Of a DNA stretch of 64,000 nt, positions 54,285 to 63,883 are shown piece by piece. Numbering within the stretch: the stretch's first letter is position 1; every line of letters begins with the position of its first letter. A program made the position numbers and the translations under genes. Below the pieces are notes generated by a model that was not told the origin of the DNA, searched no databases, and worked only from the letters and a program-made list of their open reading frames with translations. The stretch is from Monodelphis domestica (Eukaryota > Chordata > Mammalia > Didelphimorphia > Didelphidae): assembly GCF_027887165.1 (NCBI RefSeq), contig NC_077228.1, positions 106,630,043-106,694,042 of the forward strand, given 5' to 3'.

Positions 54285-54550
54285 GGCATGTCTGTGGTCC
54301 AGTGGAAAGAACACTGGTGCAAGAGCTGGAAGAAGTGGGTTCAGACCTCTCTCTCATGCTTGATAGAATGTAAGTTCCTTGAGGACAGAGGACAGCTAGC
54401 TGCATTTTTACCTATATACATTCAGTGTATATATACATAGTAGGTACTTAATAATGCTTGATGACTGATTTTGTAACCTTCTCTAAAAGGGAAAGGTTGG
54501 ACTAGCAGGCTCCAGAGGTCCCTTCCAGCCCCAGATGCATGACTATAAGA
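54285..54550 (+). repeat. CORE-SINE interrupted by an L2 tail
   Basis: 'tccagtggaaagaacactgg' and 'agtgggttcagacctctctc' on the left and 'gttggactagcaggctccag', 'aggtcccttccagccccaga' on the right are one CORE-SINE. 54360-54470 between them reads as an L2 3' end ('gtaagttccttgaggacaga', 'taggtacttaataatgcttg'). Confidence 0.65.
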
Positions 54551-55047
54551 GAGGCAAATTTTCTGGGTTCTATCCTGAGTCTAAGCAAACTAGAATGGAG
54601 CCTTCCCTGGCTACTGACTCCCACAACGGTGAGAAAGGGCCTTGGGACTGAAAAAGCCTGGCCTAAGGGACCTCTGTTGTTCCTTTCCAATCCTAAGATT
54701 GTGATAATCTATGAATATTTCCAATTCAGAATGCTTCCTCTCCCCTCTGTCTCCTCTTTCCTTTTTCCCCTCTTGTGAAACACTCTTGTTCCCTTGACTT
54801 TATTTCTTCTGCATATTTTGCAGCAGAAATTGCTGGGACTTCCTCTCTATTTGCCTTCTCTCAGACCAGCCTGGAGAGCTCTGGCAGCCTATATGAAGGA
54901 AAGGCTAATGGAAAAAGGCCTGGCAAGAAATATCCAGTCAGAACAAGGGCTAAAAATGTGAAGAAACAGTTGGGGAGCCAGCCTGTTTTGGCCAGCATTG
55001 GATTGGTACTGGGAATCCTGTAGCTCCCTTCTGTGTTCTGCCACAGT
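54551..55047. other. Unique-looking sequence, no gene identified
   Basis: No recognised repeat or domain. Frames of 60-80 codons only. Confidence 0.4.
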
Positions 55048-55205
55048 TTGAAGCAAAAGAGCAGTAATGGCCAGGCAATTGAGGTTAAGTGACTTGCCCG
55101 GGGTCACACAGCTAGGAAATGTCTGAGGTCAAATTTGAACCCAGGACCTCTGGACTCCAGCCCAGGATCTCTATCCCCCACTCCCTGGGTTACTGAGCTG
55201 CCCTG
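55048..55205 (-). mobile_element. SINE1-type SINE (tail shortened)
   Basis: 'agagcagtaatggccaggca', 'gacttgcccggggtcacaca', 'aaatttgaacccaggacctc' and 'gggttactgagctgccct'. Confidence 0.88.
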
Positions 55206-55469
55206 TCCAATCTCCCTTATCATTTCTTTGCTCTGTTTGCCTGTGTTTGGGACACATCCTTAGGTGTGTTTGGAGAAAGCTGGATGGGATGGGCTCAAAA
55301 GGAACTCCAACATCCTTTGCTCTCTACTGTTCACCAGGGGAGCTTCCAGGGTGATGGAGAAAGGGGATTACAGATGGGGAGATTGGGGACTCCAGAGTGT
55401 GACCCCCAAACATAAGGAAGGCAACTTTTCATTTGTTCTGAGCTAAACTGAAACATATATGGTTCTCTT

Positions 55470-55545
55470 TATCATAATATAGGATCTGTAAAGCACTTAG
55501 CACAGCGCTTGGCACATCGTAGATGCTTAATACTACCTGTTCCCT
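55470..55545 (+). repeat. L2/CORE-SINE 3' tail
   Basis: 'gtaaagcacttagcacagcg' and 'cttggcacatcgtagatgct' plus 'taatacta'. Confidence 0.5.
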
Positions 55546-55579
55546 TTTTGCCTCTTCCCTCCCACCTGTAAAAAATAGA

Positions 55580-55910
55580 CATGAATCCAGGACTTCAATC
55601 CCCAGAATGCCCTGTAATCTCACTGAATTCTCACATGGGCTGAGATCGAGAAGGTATTTAAACCTGGTTGTGAATAGGCTCGCTCTCTTTTTGGACTTCC
55701 ATTTTGGAGCAGAGGTGTCTCTTCCATGATGTGAGGTTATCTTGTCTAGGCCTCTCTGGCCTAGGCACGTGTTTTCTTGTCCTGTATTTTTTTTAATCCT
55801 TAATCTTTAATAAACCTCATAAAAAATATAATACTCCTTGCAGAGAGAAACTAATTTCTACCTGCCTCAGTCTCCCCTAAAATTTTAATCTTTACAAACC
55901 TCAGTCTGCA
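55580..55910 (+). mobile_element. Solo LTR fossil, first of an opposed pair
   Basis: TATA-like 'aggtatttaaacctgg' near 55653 and a poly(A) signal in 'ctttaataaacctcataaaa' near 55805, followed by 'gagagaaactaatttctacc'. The same blocks occur in reverse at 57.84-58.15 kb, which supports one LTR family. No internal genes. Old and partial. Confidence 0.6.
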
Positions 55911-57000
55911 GAGAAATGCCAAGTAGGGAATTTTTAGGCTTATGGATAGTGGTGATGTTGGAAGGCCCCTTAGAGAGCAGTCGTCTTGCCCATCCCTCTT
56001 CATCGGAATGGCATTCTTCCCTAGGCAGAACAAGCATTCTGAAACCTTACGGGGAGAAGACAGTGATACCACCTCCCTTGCCTATTCTCCTATTCTCCCA
56101 CTCTCTCCAAGAGCCTAGTATCTCGGCTCCTAATGCTTGATGGGGGAGGAGAAAAATAAACCTCCAGGTCCCAATGGCTTTCTTCCAGGGAGCTCTTCCT
56201 CCGTTGCCATTCATCGTTGAGAGCCACAGGAGCTGTTCACCATTACCTCCAGCTCGTCCAGCCCGCCTAGTTTAGGATGATTCCAATTGAAGACTGAGGT
56301 GTTGCAGTGAGGTGGAGGTACTAGGTGCCATGGGGGGAGATAGCAGTGTAGGGAGGGCCCCCACAGGAAGAGATGCTTCTGCTTGCAGGTGTTCAGAACA
56401 CGAAACCCTGGAATTCTTAAGGTATAAGGGCAGACTGCTGGAGGGAAGCAGGGAGCCAGCCGCAGTCCTGGGCTCTAAGGTGAGGATGAGTGCTCACAGT
56501 GCTGTCTTGGCCCCCCTTGTGCTGAAAGCTAAAAATGTTATCCCAGATACCTGTTTGCCAGTGTCTCAAATCCGATCTCCCTCTCTCCTGGGGAGCCTTC
56601 CTCCGATTGTTCACTCCGAGGTCTCTTCTTTCCATCTCTGTCTCCATCTCTCTGTCTCAAAAACAACTCGGAGCCCAACATGACTCGAGGCTCTTATTAT
56701 TATGGATAAGGCTATTGATCACTTAGCCAATTCCCCAAATGTCTTCCTGGGGAGGCAGAGAGGGAGCTGAGAGAAAGGGACCCGGATCCCTCTCCAATTG
56801 GGGGAGGGCATGGAGGAGAGTTTAGAAGTGGAGGCCAAATGAAGCCTATCCCAAGAAGCATTGGGAATGCACTCAGCTTGCGATGTGATATTGGGCCAGA
56901 GACAACCTCCTTGGACCTCGGTCCTACTGTAAACAGAAAGATTAGGTAGAAAGACTTATTCTACTCTCTGCCCCAGTTCCTTCTCGACTCCTCCCAATAC
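55911..57000. other. Unique-looking sequence between LTR and SINE
   Basis: About 1.1 kb, GC-moderate. Overlapping open frames (up to 123 codons at 56312-56683) have no known domain. No exon supported. Confidence 0.4.
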
Positions 57001-57370
57001 AGATGGTTAATCATTTAAACAATACATTAAAGCTAAGTCTTCACAGCAGCCCTCTGAGGTAGACCTTGAAAGTAAGTTATAGGGGGCAGCTGGGTGACTC
57101 AGTGAATGGAGAACCAGGCCTAGAGATGGGAGGTCCTGGGTTCAAATTTGACCTCAGACACTTCCTAGCTGTGTGACCCTGAACAAGTCACTTAACCCTT
57201 CAATGCCTAGCCCTTACCATTCTTCTGTCTTGGAACCAATATTTAGTATTGATTATAAGACGGAAGGTAAGGGTTTTTTAAAAAAAAAAAAGTAAGTTAT
57301 ACCCATTTACAGATGAGGAAAAAGAATTCTAGAAAAGTTCCAGGACTTGCGAATTTGAATCCTGGTCTTC
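57000..57370 (-). repeat. CORE-SINE split by SINE1
   Basis: 'ttcacagcagccctctgagg' on the left and 'acccatttacagatgaggaa' on the right join into one reverse MIR-like SINE. Confidence 0.65.
57082..57288 (+). mobile_element. Full-length SINE1 with 13-base target-site duplication
   Basis: 'gggcagctgggtgactcagt', 'gtcctgggttcaaatttgac', 'tgtgaccctgaacaagtcac', 'agacggaaggtaagggtttt' and an A-tail. Identical aaagtaagttata at 57069-57081 and 57289-57301. Confidence 0.96.
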
Positions 57371-57371
57371 T

Positions 57372-57834
57372 CACTCCAGATCTAACCTCTTCTCTAGCTC
57401 TCAAATCTCAACTTCTCATCTCATAGACGGCTGAGACTGTCCAGCCTGGGCTAGATTTGACTGTGGCACATGGGCTACCAAGCTGGCATCGGTCATTGCA
57501 TAGCAGTTCTGACACCTTTGACTAAGATGCTAGTCCATGGTGGGTGAGATGGCAGCAGGCTGGCTTGATGGGGGGCCAGAAGGAGAAGAAAAGTCCTGGG
57601 GAACTGGTTGGTATAGATACAGTGAAGACAAAGATGGAGCTGTCCCTTTTCTGTAAGGGAATGTTCACTCTCTCAGGAGATACCACATGCATGTCCGCAT
57701 ATACAAATATAAAAAGAGCTTGAGGAGTGGTGGGTCCATCCAAGGGACTTGCTGCCTGAGCCAAATGCCCAGGGAGAGGAGAGTGAGCTGGCTTTGACTG
57801 ACCGAGTGCAGGGGTGTCTAGGGTGCTCCCCTGT
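57372..57834. other. Unique-looking sequence, no gene identified
   Basis: Possible hAT-like trace near 57460-57525 ('ccaagctggcatcggtcatt') but without ends. Nothing else recognised. Confidence 0.35.
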
Positions 57835-58150
57835 AACAGTTAAATTAGTTTCTCTACTAAAAAGCATTATATTTTTAGAGGTTTATTAAAGATTATTAGA
57901 AATCAAAGATACAAATCAATAAGCCACGTTTCTAGAGCTGATAAGCCCATTCAATTTCACTTCTACATCTTGAGAAACGTGTGTGCTTAGAATCGGAAGC
58001 AGAGAGACCAAGTAGGCAGTACAGTCAGTTTAAATACAAATTGTGTTCTCGGCCCAGGTGGGGATCTCGGGTGAGATCATAGGGCACTCTGGGAAGTGCC
58101 AAGGACCTCTGGGGATTGAAGTCTGGGGTTCAAATCTCCACTTTTATACC
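57835..58150 (-). mobile_element. Solo LTR fossil, second of an opposed pair
   Basis: On the minus strand: 'gacttcaatccccagaggtc', 'tgatctcacccgagatcccc', a TATA-like 'ttgtatttaaactga', and a poly(A) signal in 'ctttaataaacctctaaaaa' followed by 'agagaaactaatttaactgt'. Same family as 55.58-55.91 kb, about 1.9 kb away and inverted. No internal genes. Confidence 0.65.
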
Positions 58151-58234
58151 CACAAGTCACTGTCAGGAAGGAGACTTGGAAGATGAATATTTCTGCTTTG
58201 ACTTGTTAAGGACTATTATTTTTTAAAGGAAGAT

Positions 58235-58440
58235 TTGGTTAGCCAGGTGGCTCCAAGGATAGAGAGCCATGTCTGGAGACAGGAGGTCCTGGGTTCCAAT
58301 GTGGCCTTAGACATATTCTAGCTGGGTGACCCTGGGCAAGTCACCCAACCCCCACTGCCTAGCCCTCTCGGCTCCTCTTCCTTGGAGCTGATACTTAGTA
58401 TCAACTCTAAGACAGAAGGTGAGGGATTTTAAAAAATAAG
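58235..58440 (+). mobile_element. SINE1-type SINE
   Basis: 'agccaggtggctccaaggat', 'aggaggtcctgggttccaat', 'ggtgaccctgggcaagtcac' and 'gacagaaggtgagggatttt'. Confidence 0.9.
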
Positions 58441-58449
58441 ATGAAAGGT

Positions 58450-58605
58450 TTTAGGGCTAATGGGACATTTGAGATCTCTACTCTGTTCCCTTCATTTTTC
58501 AGATGGGGAAAATGAAGCCCAAAGAGAAGAAAATTTGCTCAGGATCACACAGGCAATAAGTAACAGGTTTTTGAACCCAGGTCTTCCAAGATCTTCAGTT
58601 TTTTC
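58450..58605 (-). repeat. CORE-SINE
   Basis: 'ttcatttttcagatggggaa', 'ttgctcaggatcacacaggc' and 'tttgaacccaggtcttccaa'. The 165-codon frame at 58460-58957 runs through it and is not a gene. Confidence 0.68.
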
Positions 58606-59599
58606 CCCACAATACTACTTGGGACACATTATGGCAGGAGGTGGGGGTGGCCGTGACAGGGAGATGCAGAGGGGAGAGCCACCACCAGAGAAGATGCCAT
58701 ATTGGGTCTTTGCTGGAGCTTACAGTCTGTGTTTAGATAACAATAGAAGGCAAGTTTGGAAAATGCTTACAGAACAGAAGAGGAGGGGTGGGGGGTTAGT
58801 ATTTCAGAAGTGGGGAGACATTCAATCTCCCTTCCAGCATGGGATGGCTCATGAGACAGGCTTGCACACAGTTGGAGCTAGCTCCCTCTCCTCTCCCTTC
58901 CTCCTCATGGTCTTTCTTTTTCTTTTCCTCTGTCTTCCTTGTATCCCTAGCCCCTAGCACCATGCCTGAGCTGCTGCTGCTTGACTGACTGGCTTTTGCC
59001 ATGGTCCTGGTTAGAGATTCTGCCCCAAACCTCCTTAGGATTAGTCGAAATGACTCCTTATTGGCTTTAATATTTTATGATTCTAATTCAGTCTGGGCTT
59101 CACTTTCTCTCTCTGTACATCAGAGGTCGTCCTTTCTTCTTTCCTCGGGAGTGGAATAAAGTCCAAATGGAATCTAGTTCCCAGGAGTGCTTATGTCTCC
59201 TTGCTGCACTACTAAGTGTCCTGTGAATAGTCTTATGGCAGCTGAAAGTGGGGGACATTGATGAAGGAATAGACAAGACTGTGCCCTCCAGGAACTTCAG
59301 GTCTATTAGAATGAAAAGGCATTCAAGGCAATGCACATGGCAAGTGTCCGTAGTAACATCCCAGTAAATAAATCATAGCTAAAAATAGGATTTGTGTCCC
59401 TGTTGGGCCACTCTGATGGGGTGAATGAGTGAGTCACTTATCTCTTAACCTCAATGTCTTATCATGGAAATGAGTGAGATGATTTTGTCTTCCTGCACCC
59501 AGTGGGTGGGTTGTAAGGATCAAATGAGATCATAGAATGACAGCTAGGAGAGATCATTTTTTTGTCTAATCAGTCTGAAAGTGAACTAGGATCTCCTCT
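58606..59599. other. Unique-looking sequence, no gene identified
   Basis: About 1 kb with no recognised family beyond a possible L2 trace near 59275-59330 ('ctccaggaacttcaggtcta'). Confidence 0.4.
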
Positions 59600-59710
59600 G
59601 AAGGAATCACCTCTCTGCTCTATAGAATATAAACTTCTTGAAGGCAGAGATCGTTTTGTCTTTTGTCTTTGCCTTCCTAATAAATTCTTGGTAAGCTCAT
59701 TTGAATTGGC
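59600..59710 (+). repeat. L2 LINE 3' tail
   Basis: 'ataaacttcttgaaggcaga' and 'tttgccttcctaataaattc'. Confidence 0.5.
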
Positions 59711-59847
59711 ATCTCTCACCTTGGTCAGCTTCTTCCTGAGGACTGCCAGGGAGGCTGTGGATAGCTCCAGTTGTCTGTCTCTCTTCAATGTCCACTGCTC
59801 CTGATTCTGCTGGCAAGGGCAAGTAGAACAAGTATTAGTCCCTCTTT

Positions 59848-60018
59848 TAAAAAACAAATAAACAGAAAACTCTACTCTTCTGTCTTAGAATCAATAGTAC
59901 AGATGCCAGTAAGAGCTGGGCTTTTAGAGTTGTGACTTGCCCAGGGTCAACTAGCTGAAAGTGTCTGAGGTCAAGCTCCTATCTCCAGGTTTGACTCTGT
60001 CCACTGGGTCACCTTTTG
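59848..60018 (-). mobile_element. SINE1-type SINE, diverged
   Basis: 'actcttctgtcttagaatca', 'gtgacttgcccagggtcaac', 'agtgtctgaggtcaagctcc' and 'gtccactgggtcacc'. Confidence 0.78.
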
Positions 60019-60789
60019 GTAGGTGAAGACAATTATCGCATTCCTTCCCTCCCAGTGTTTTCTTCTCCAAGAGACTAATAAACATTCCTTCAATGAGACC
60101 TCAGATACCATGATCTCCAGTTTTCTCACCATCCTGGTTGCCATCTTCTAGACTACTTTGTCAATATCCTTCCTAAAAAGATATGTATATATAATGAGTA
60201 TAAAATGTATTATAAACAGAAAGTTATTTTTATTAGGGAAACTTAAATAATCTGAGATGCCTTCCTGGGGGTGATGAATGTTGAACAAGAAAGGAAAGAA
60301 AGAATAGGATTCAACAGGAAAGAATGCAGAGCTCTACCCAAATGAAGGTTCAGACTGCTCTGTCTATTCACAAACACTGGAAAGCCTTCAGCTTGTCTTG
60401 GGATTGAGGGCATGATGGTATTTCCCTCCTTTGACCCTAGAGAGGCCCATTCCTTGTCTGCCAGCCTGATGTCTGCCCTCTCTCTACTCCTTGGCATTCA
60501 CAGACATTTCCAATGATCTTCTGGTATTTCTCTCCTGTTGTCTGGTCTCTCAAGGCCACCTGCTTTTAGGGGACATTAAAATGGCACTTGTTAAGATGCC
60601 AGCCTGGACTCAGCTGTCACAAAAGCATCAGAAAGTTTTGTCTTTGGACCAGGGGCAGCTATCTTAAGTGGTGGAAGGAGGGAATGAGGGTAGCATGTAA
60701 GATGAGTTTGAACATTTGGGGAATTGTAGTTTGTCAGAATGCAAAGCTCTAGAAGGGATTCTGATTGAGTTTTTCAGATGCACTGGCAG
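60019..60789. other. Unique-looking sequence, no gene identified
   Basis: No recognised repeat or exon. Confidence 0.4.
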
Positions 60790-60925
60790 TTGGCAATGAT
60801 CTAAGTGATCATCTCATTCAACCTCCTTATTTTACAGATGAGATAAGAGATCAGAGAGGACAAGTGATTGCCCTAAATCACACAGCTTGATTTTGGTAGC
60901 CTGGGTCTTCTGACTTCCCATCCTT
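60790..60925 (-). repeat. CORE-SINE
   Basis: 'gatctaagtgatcatctcat', 'ccttattttacagatgagat' and 'aaatcacacagcttgatttt'. Confidence 0.68.
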
Positions 60926-61179
60926 CACCCTTTCCATTATGTCATACTGCATCATGTCTGAGGCTGAGCCAGTCCCTGAGGAATGGGGTTTAAATGACCT
61001 CCAAAGGGCCAACTGAGTAATTCCCCCAGAGGCCAAGACACTGGACAGTGTCCATTTTCTCTCCTTTTGTGCCCAGTCTTTTGCTGCAAAGCACATATTA
61101 CTCTGCCTACCAGGTCCGGATAATTATACTTATTAACTACTTCTTATAGACTTTTAAGATTGATAAAGTGCTTTCCTTA

Positions 61180-61345
61180 CAATAAGGAGCAGAGTGAAGG
61201 ACATGTGGTCAGAGGACCTAAGTTTGTAAGCTAACGTTGATTTTTATATTTACCTCACCTTTGCTGAAGCTAAATTTTCTCATCTGTAAAATGAGGATAA
61301 TAATGTTTATACTCCTCATCATGTAAGACTGTTGTGAAGAGAATG
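61180..61345 (+). repeat. CORE-SINE fragment
   Basis: 'ggtcagaggacctaagtttg', 'attttctcatctgtaaaatg' and 'gtaagactgttgtgaagaga'. Confidence 0.55.
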
Positions 61346-61553
61346 CTTGTAGAAAGAGAAGCTATTTAGTAATATCTGAAGCAAAGGACCACTGTATGAG
61401 GAGACCTACCTCAGAGGACTCTGTAAGGTACCATGAAAAGAATATCACTCCTGAAAAGTCAAAATGTGTGGCTAGTCTCTGCTATCCACTAGATGAAAGA
61501 ACAAATCATTATTCCCCATGCCTCAGTCTCTTCATCTGTAAAACGAAGGCAGT

Positions 61554-61745
61554 GGGGCAGCTAGGTAGCACAGTGGATAGAGCACCAGGCCTGGGGTCAG
61601 AAGGAACAGAGTTCAAATGTGGTCTCACACACTTCCTAACTGTGTGACTCTGGCCAAATCGCTTAACCCCAAATGCCTAGCCCTTACTATTCTTCTGTCT
61701 TGGAATTGAAACTTAAGACAGAAGGTTAGGGTTTAAAAATAAAGC
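61554..61745 (+). mobile_element. SINE1-type SINE
   Basis: 'gggcagctaggtagcacagt', 'gagcaccaggcctggggtca', 'aacagagttcaaatgtggtc' and 'acagaaggttagggtttaaa'. Confidence 0.88.
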
Positions 61746-61803
61746 AATTAAATAAAATGGGGGTAGTAATACTTTAAAAAATCATTATTGATATTTTTTG
61801 GTT

Positions 61804-61872
61804 TTATATCCTTTTTTCACTGGCCAGTATTTCCCTCCCCAACCTAGAGAGTTATCCTTTATAACAGAGGCA
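61804..61872. repeat. 69-base direct repeat, copy 1
   Basis: It begins ttatatccttttttcactgg and ends ttataacagaggca. It is identical over all 69 bases to 63815-63883. The sequence looks like an L1 3'UTR in reverse. Here it ends where a CORE-SINE head begins. Confidence 0.95.
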
Positions 61873-62030
61873 GTTGAATGATACAGTACATAGAGTACCC
61901 TGGAGTCAGGAGACTAGAGTTCAAATCCTGTTTCAGACCCTTTATTAGTACATGACCTTGAGCAAGACAATTATCTTTTGTGACTCAGTTTTCCTGTCTG
62001 TAAAATATAAGGATAATAACACTACTGATT
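61868..62030 (+). repeat. CORE-SINE
   Basis: 'ggcagttgaatgatacagta', 'ctggagtcaggagactagag', 'tcagttttcctgtctgtaaa'. It starts at the right edge of the 69-base repeat and lies just upstream of the RGS2 retrocopy. Confidence 0.68.
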
Positions 62031-62084
62031 GATCAAAATTGCTATCAGGAGTGGAGAAGTGGCTGCTGTCTACAACCCTGTATC

Positions 62085-62900
62085 ATGCAGAATGTTATGT
62101 TCTGACTTTCCAACCCAATTGCGGTTCCTTGGAGAAAAGCGCCTGTGGTTACCCAAAGGACAGAGAAGTGAGAAAAGCTGAAGCAAATGATCATAAAAGA
62201 CTGGAAGACAAGATTAAGCTACTTCCTACAAAATTTCATCCACACCTGGGAAGTCAAAAGCCCACAAGAAAGGCAAAGAGCAAGCTTTTATTAAATCTGC
62301 TCCAGAAGAAGCACAGCTGTGGTCAGAAACATTTGATGAGCTCCTAGCCAATAAATATGGTCTTGCCACATTTTGAGCTTTTTTTAAAGTCTGAGTTTTG
62401 TGAAGAAAACATAGAATTCTGGCTGACCTGTAAAGATTTCAAGAAAACCAAGTCTCCCCAGAAGTTGACTTCAAAGGCCTGGAAAATTTATACTGACTTC
62501 ATAGAAAAGGAGATAAATATAGACTTTCACACTAAAACCATGATTGCCCAGAATATTGAAGAGGCTACAACTGGCTGCTTCATTATAGTCCAGAAAAGAG
62601 TCTAGAGTTTGATAGAGAACAATTGCTATCCCCGGTTTTTGGAGTCTGAATTTTATAAGGACTTGTATAAAAAGCCACAGATTACTAGAGAGCCTCAGGC
62701 TACATGAATGAGCATGAAAAATGAAGTAGAAAAAGGGAAAGAACCCTGGACTTTTTCTTGCTAAGGGGAAAGGCCTGTGGTCCATGAAACCTAATAAAAA
62801 TTGAAGGTCTAAAAGTCGAGCATCAAATTCAGCTTGAGCATTCAGGAAACATCACACAGAAATATTGTCTCTGCAAGTTGAATTGTATGGTGAATAAAGA
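62085..62900 (+). pseudogene. RGS2P: Processed pseudogene of RGS2 (regulator of G-protein signalling 2)
   Basis: RGS2 is a cytosolic and membrane-associated GTPase-activating protein for Gq alpha subunits, about 211 residues with one RGS domain. The copy starts at ATGCAGAATG, like RGS2 'MQSAMF'. It shows 'KDWKTRLSYFLQN' near 62200 and then 'EEAQLWSE.FDELLA.KYGL'. Next comes an uninterrupted RGS-domain stretch 'FLKSEFCEENIEFWLTCKDFKKTKSPQKL', 'KIYTDFIEKEINIDF' and 'IAQNIEEATTGCF'. The end 'ENNCYPRFLESEFYKDLYKKPQITREPQAT' stops at 62705-62707. The parent gene has introns; here all exons are joined. Damage: frameshifts in the first third, a CGA-to-TGA type stop at 62374-62376, a stop at 62603-62605, and loss of three codons (APK) before EINIDF. 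3'UTR homology appears to continue to at least 62900 ('ttcaggaaacatcacacaga'). Not functional. Confidence 0.9.
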
Positions 62901-63220
62901 TGACAGTAATGGCAAAGAAAATGTTTCTGATTGTCTTGCAAATGTTATGTATAGAAGACAATGAATCCAGTTTCTAAGTACTGTGTATTTTTCATTCACA
63001 CTGGAGAAGTTGATATTCCAGAGCAGATGCAAGACTATTCCTCTGTGAATCTTAAAATTGCTCAGACTATACCTTAGAAGATTTGGTTAAGCTATTCCAC
63101 TATTGTAACAATGCAGGTACTTCGTCAGGAATGTATTGAGAACTTTAAAATTACTCCACCCTGCTCAGACAGTGCCTTAGGAGAAGATAAAGTTGTAAAA
63201 CTCCTTACTGAACAATGAAA
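62901..63220. other. Sequence between the RGS2 retrocopy and an LTR
   Basis: It may be further RGS2 3'UTR or independent DNA. Some stretches translate in a protein-like way but frames are short and I match them to nothing. No poly(A) tail is visible, so the 3' end of the retrocopy is undefined. Confidence 0.4.
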
Positions 63221-63224
63221 AGTC

Positions 63225-63814
63225 CCTAACTCATACTTATAGTGTAGCTTAAGCTAGGGCTATTTTTAGATCTAATACAAAAGGGTGCTATGATATATAC
63301 AAATATACAAAAAATATATATAAATACAAAAGTACCTATGAAGGTTAAATTAATCACTAAAAGGTCAAGCAACTTACAAAGGGCAAGCTTAGCAAAGAGA
63401 TGTGAAATACTCAGAAGATATAATCTAATCAGAGAAGGTGAGAACAAAAGAAGATGTGAACTAAGAATGATCAGTCCTGGGAAAAACGTCTACTGTAATT
63501 GGTAGATGTGAAAATTTAGGGGAGGTGACATAAGAGAAATTTCTCTTTAAAAGGAGCTGGCTCTCTGAACTTAGTGGGAAGTTTGGAGTTAGTTTAGAGG
63601 AGCTGGCTCTCTAAACTCAGTTCAGGAGTTGAGGATTTCAGTGCAGGACTGGAGTTTTGCTTGGGACAAATCTTGTGGTGAGTGATTAAAGACTGACTAG
63701 TCTCTCTTAAGAGACTCAGGCCTAGGCCATTTGGTCTGGGCCCTTCATACTATTTTTCTCTTATTCTCTCTCTCTCCCTTTCCTTAATTCCTTCATTTGT
63801 CTCACATAATGAAA
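63225..63814 (+). mobile_element. Solo LTR fossil related to the 3.6 kb LTR
   Basis: Shared blocks with the 3643-4452 LTR (there on the minus strand) include 'ctatttttagatctaat', 'ttggtagatgtgaaaattta' and 'ctctttaaaaggagctgg', the TATA-like region. A tandem 'gagctggctctct.aact' motif follows. The right end abuts the second 69-base repeat. No internal genes. Old and probably incomplete at its right end. Confidence 0.55.
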
Positions 63815-63883
63815 TTATATCCTTTTTTCACTGGCCAGTATTTCCCTCCCCAACCTAGAGAGTTATCCTTTATAACAGAGGCA
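63815..63883. repeat. 69-base direct repeat, copy 2
   Basis: Identical to 61804-61872. Here the sequence continues into L1-like DNA on its right. Confidence 0.95.

Noticed and set aside
57460-57525. Possible additional hAT element
   Set aside because: No inverted ends or target duplication could be found.
58460-58957. 165-codon forward frame
   Set aside because: It starts inside a CORE-SINE and ends in pyrimidine-rich sequence; no homology recognised.
62905-63215. Protein-like stretches after the RGS2 copy, considered as a second pseudogene
   Set aside because: Frames are short and matched no family I know; they may be 3'UTR of the same retrocopy.
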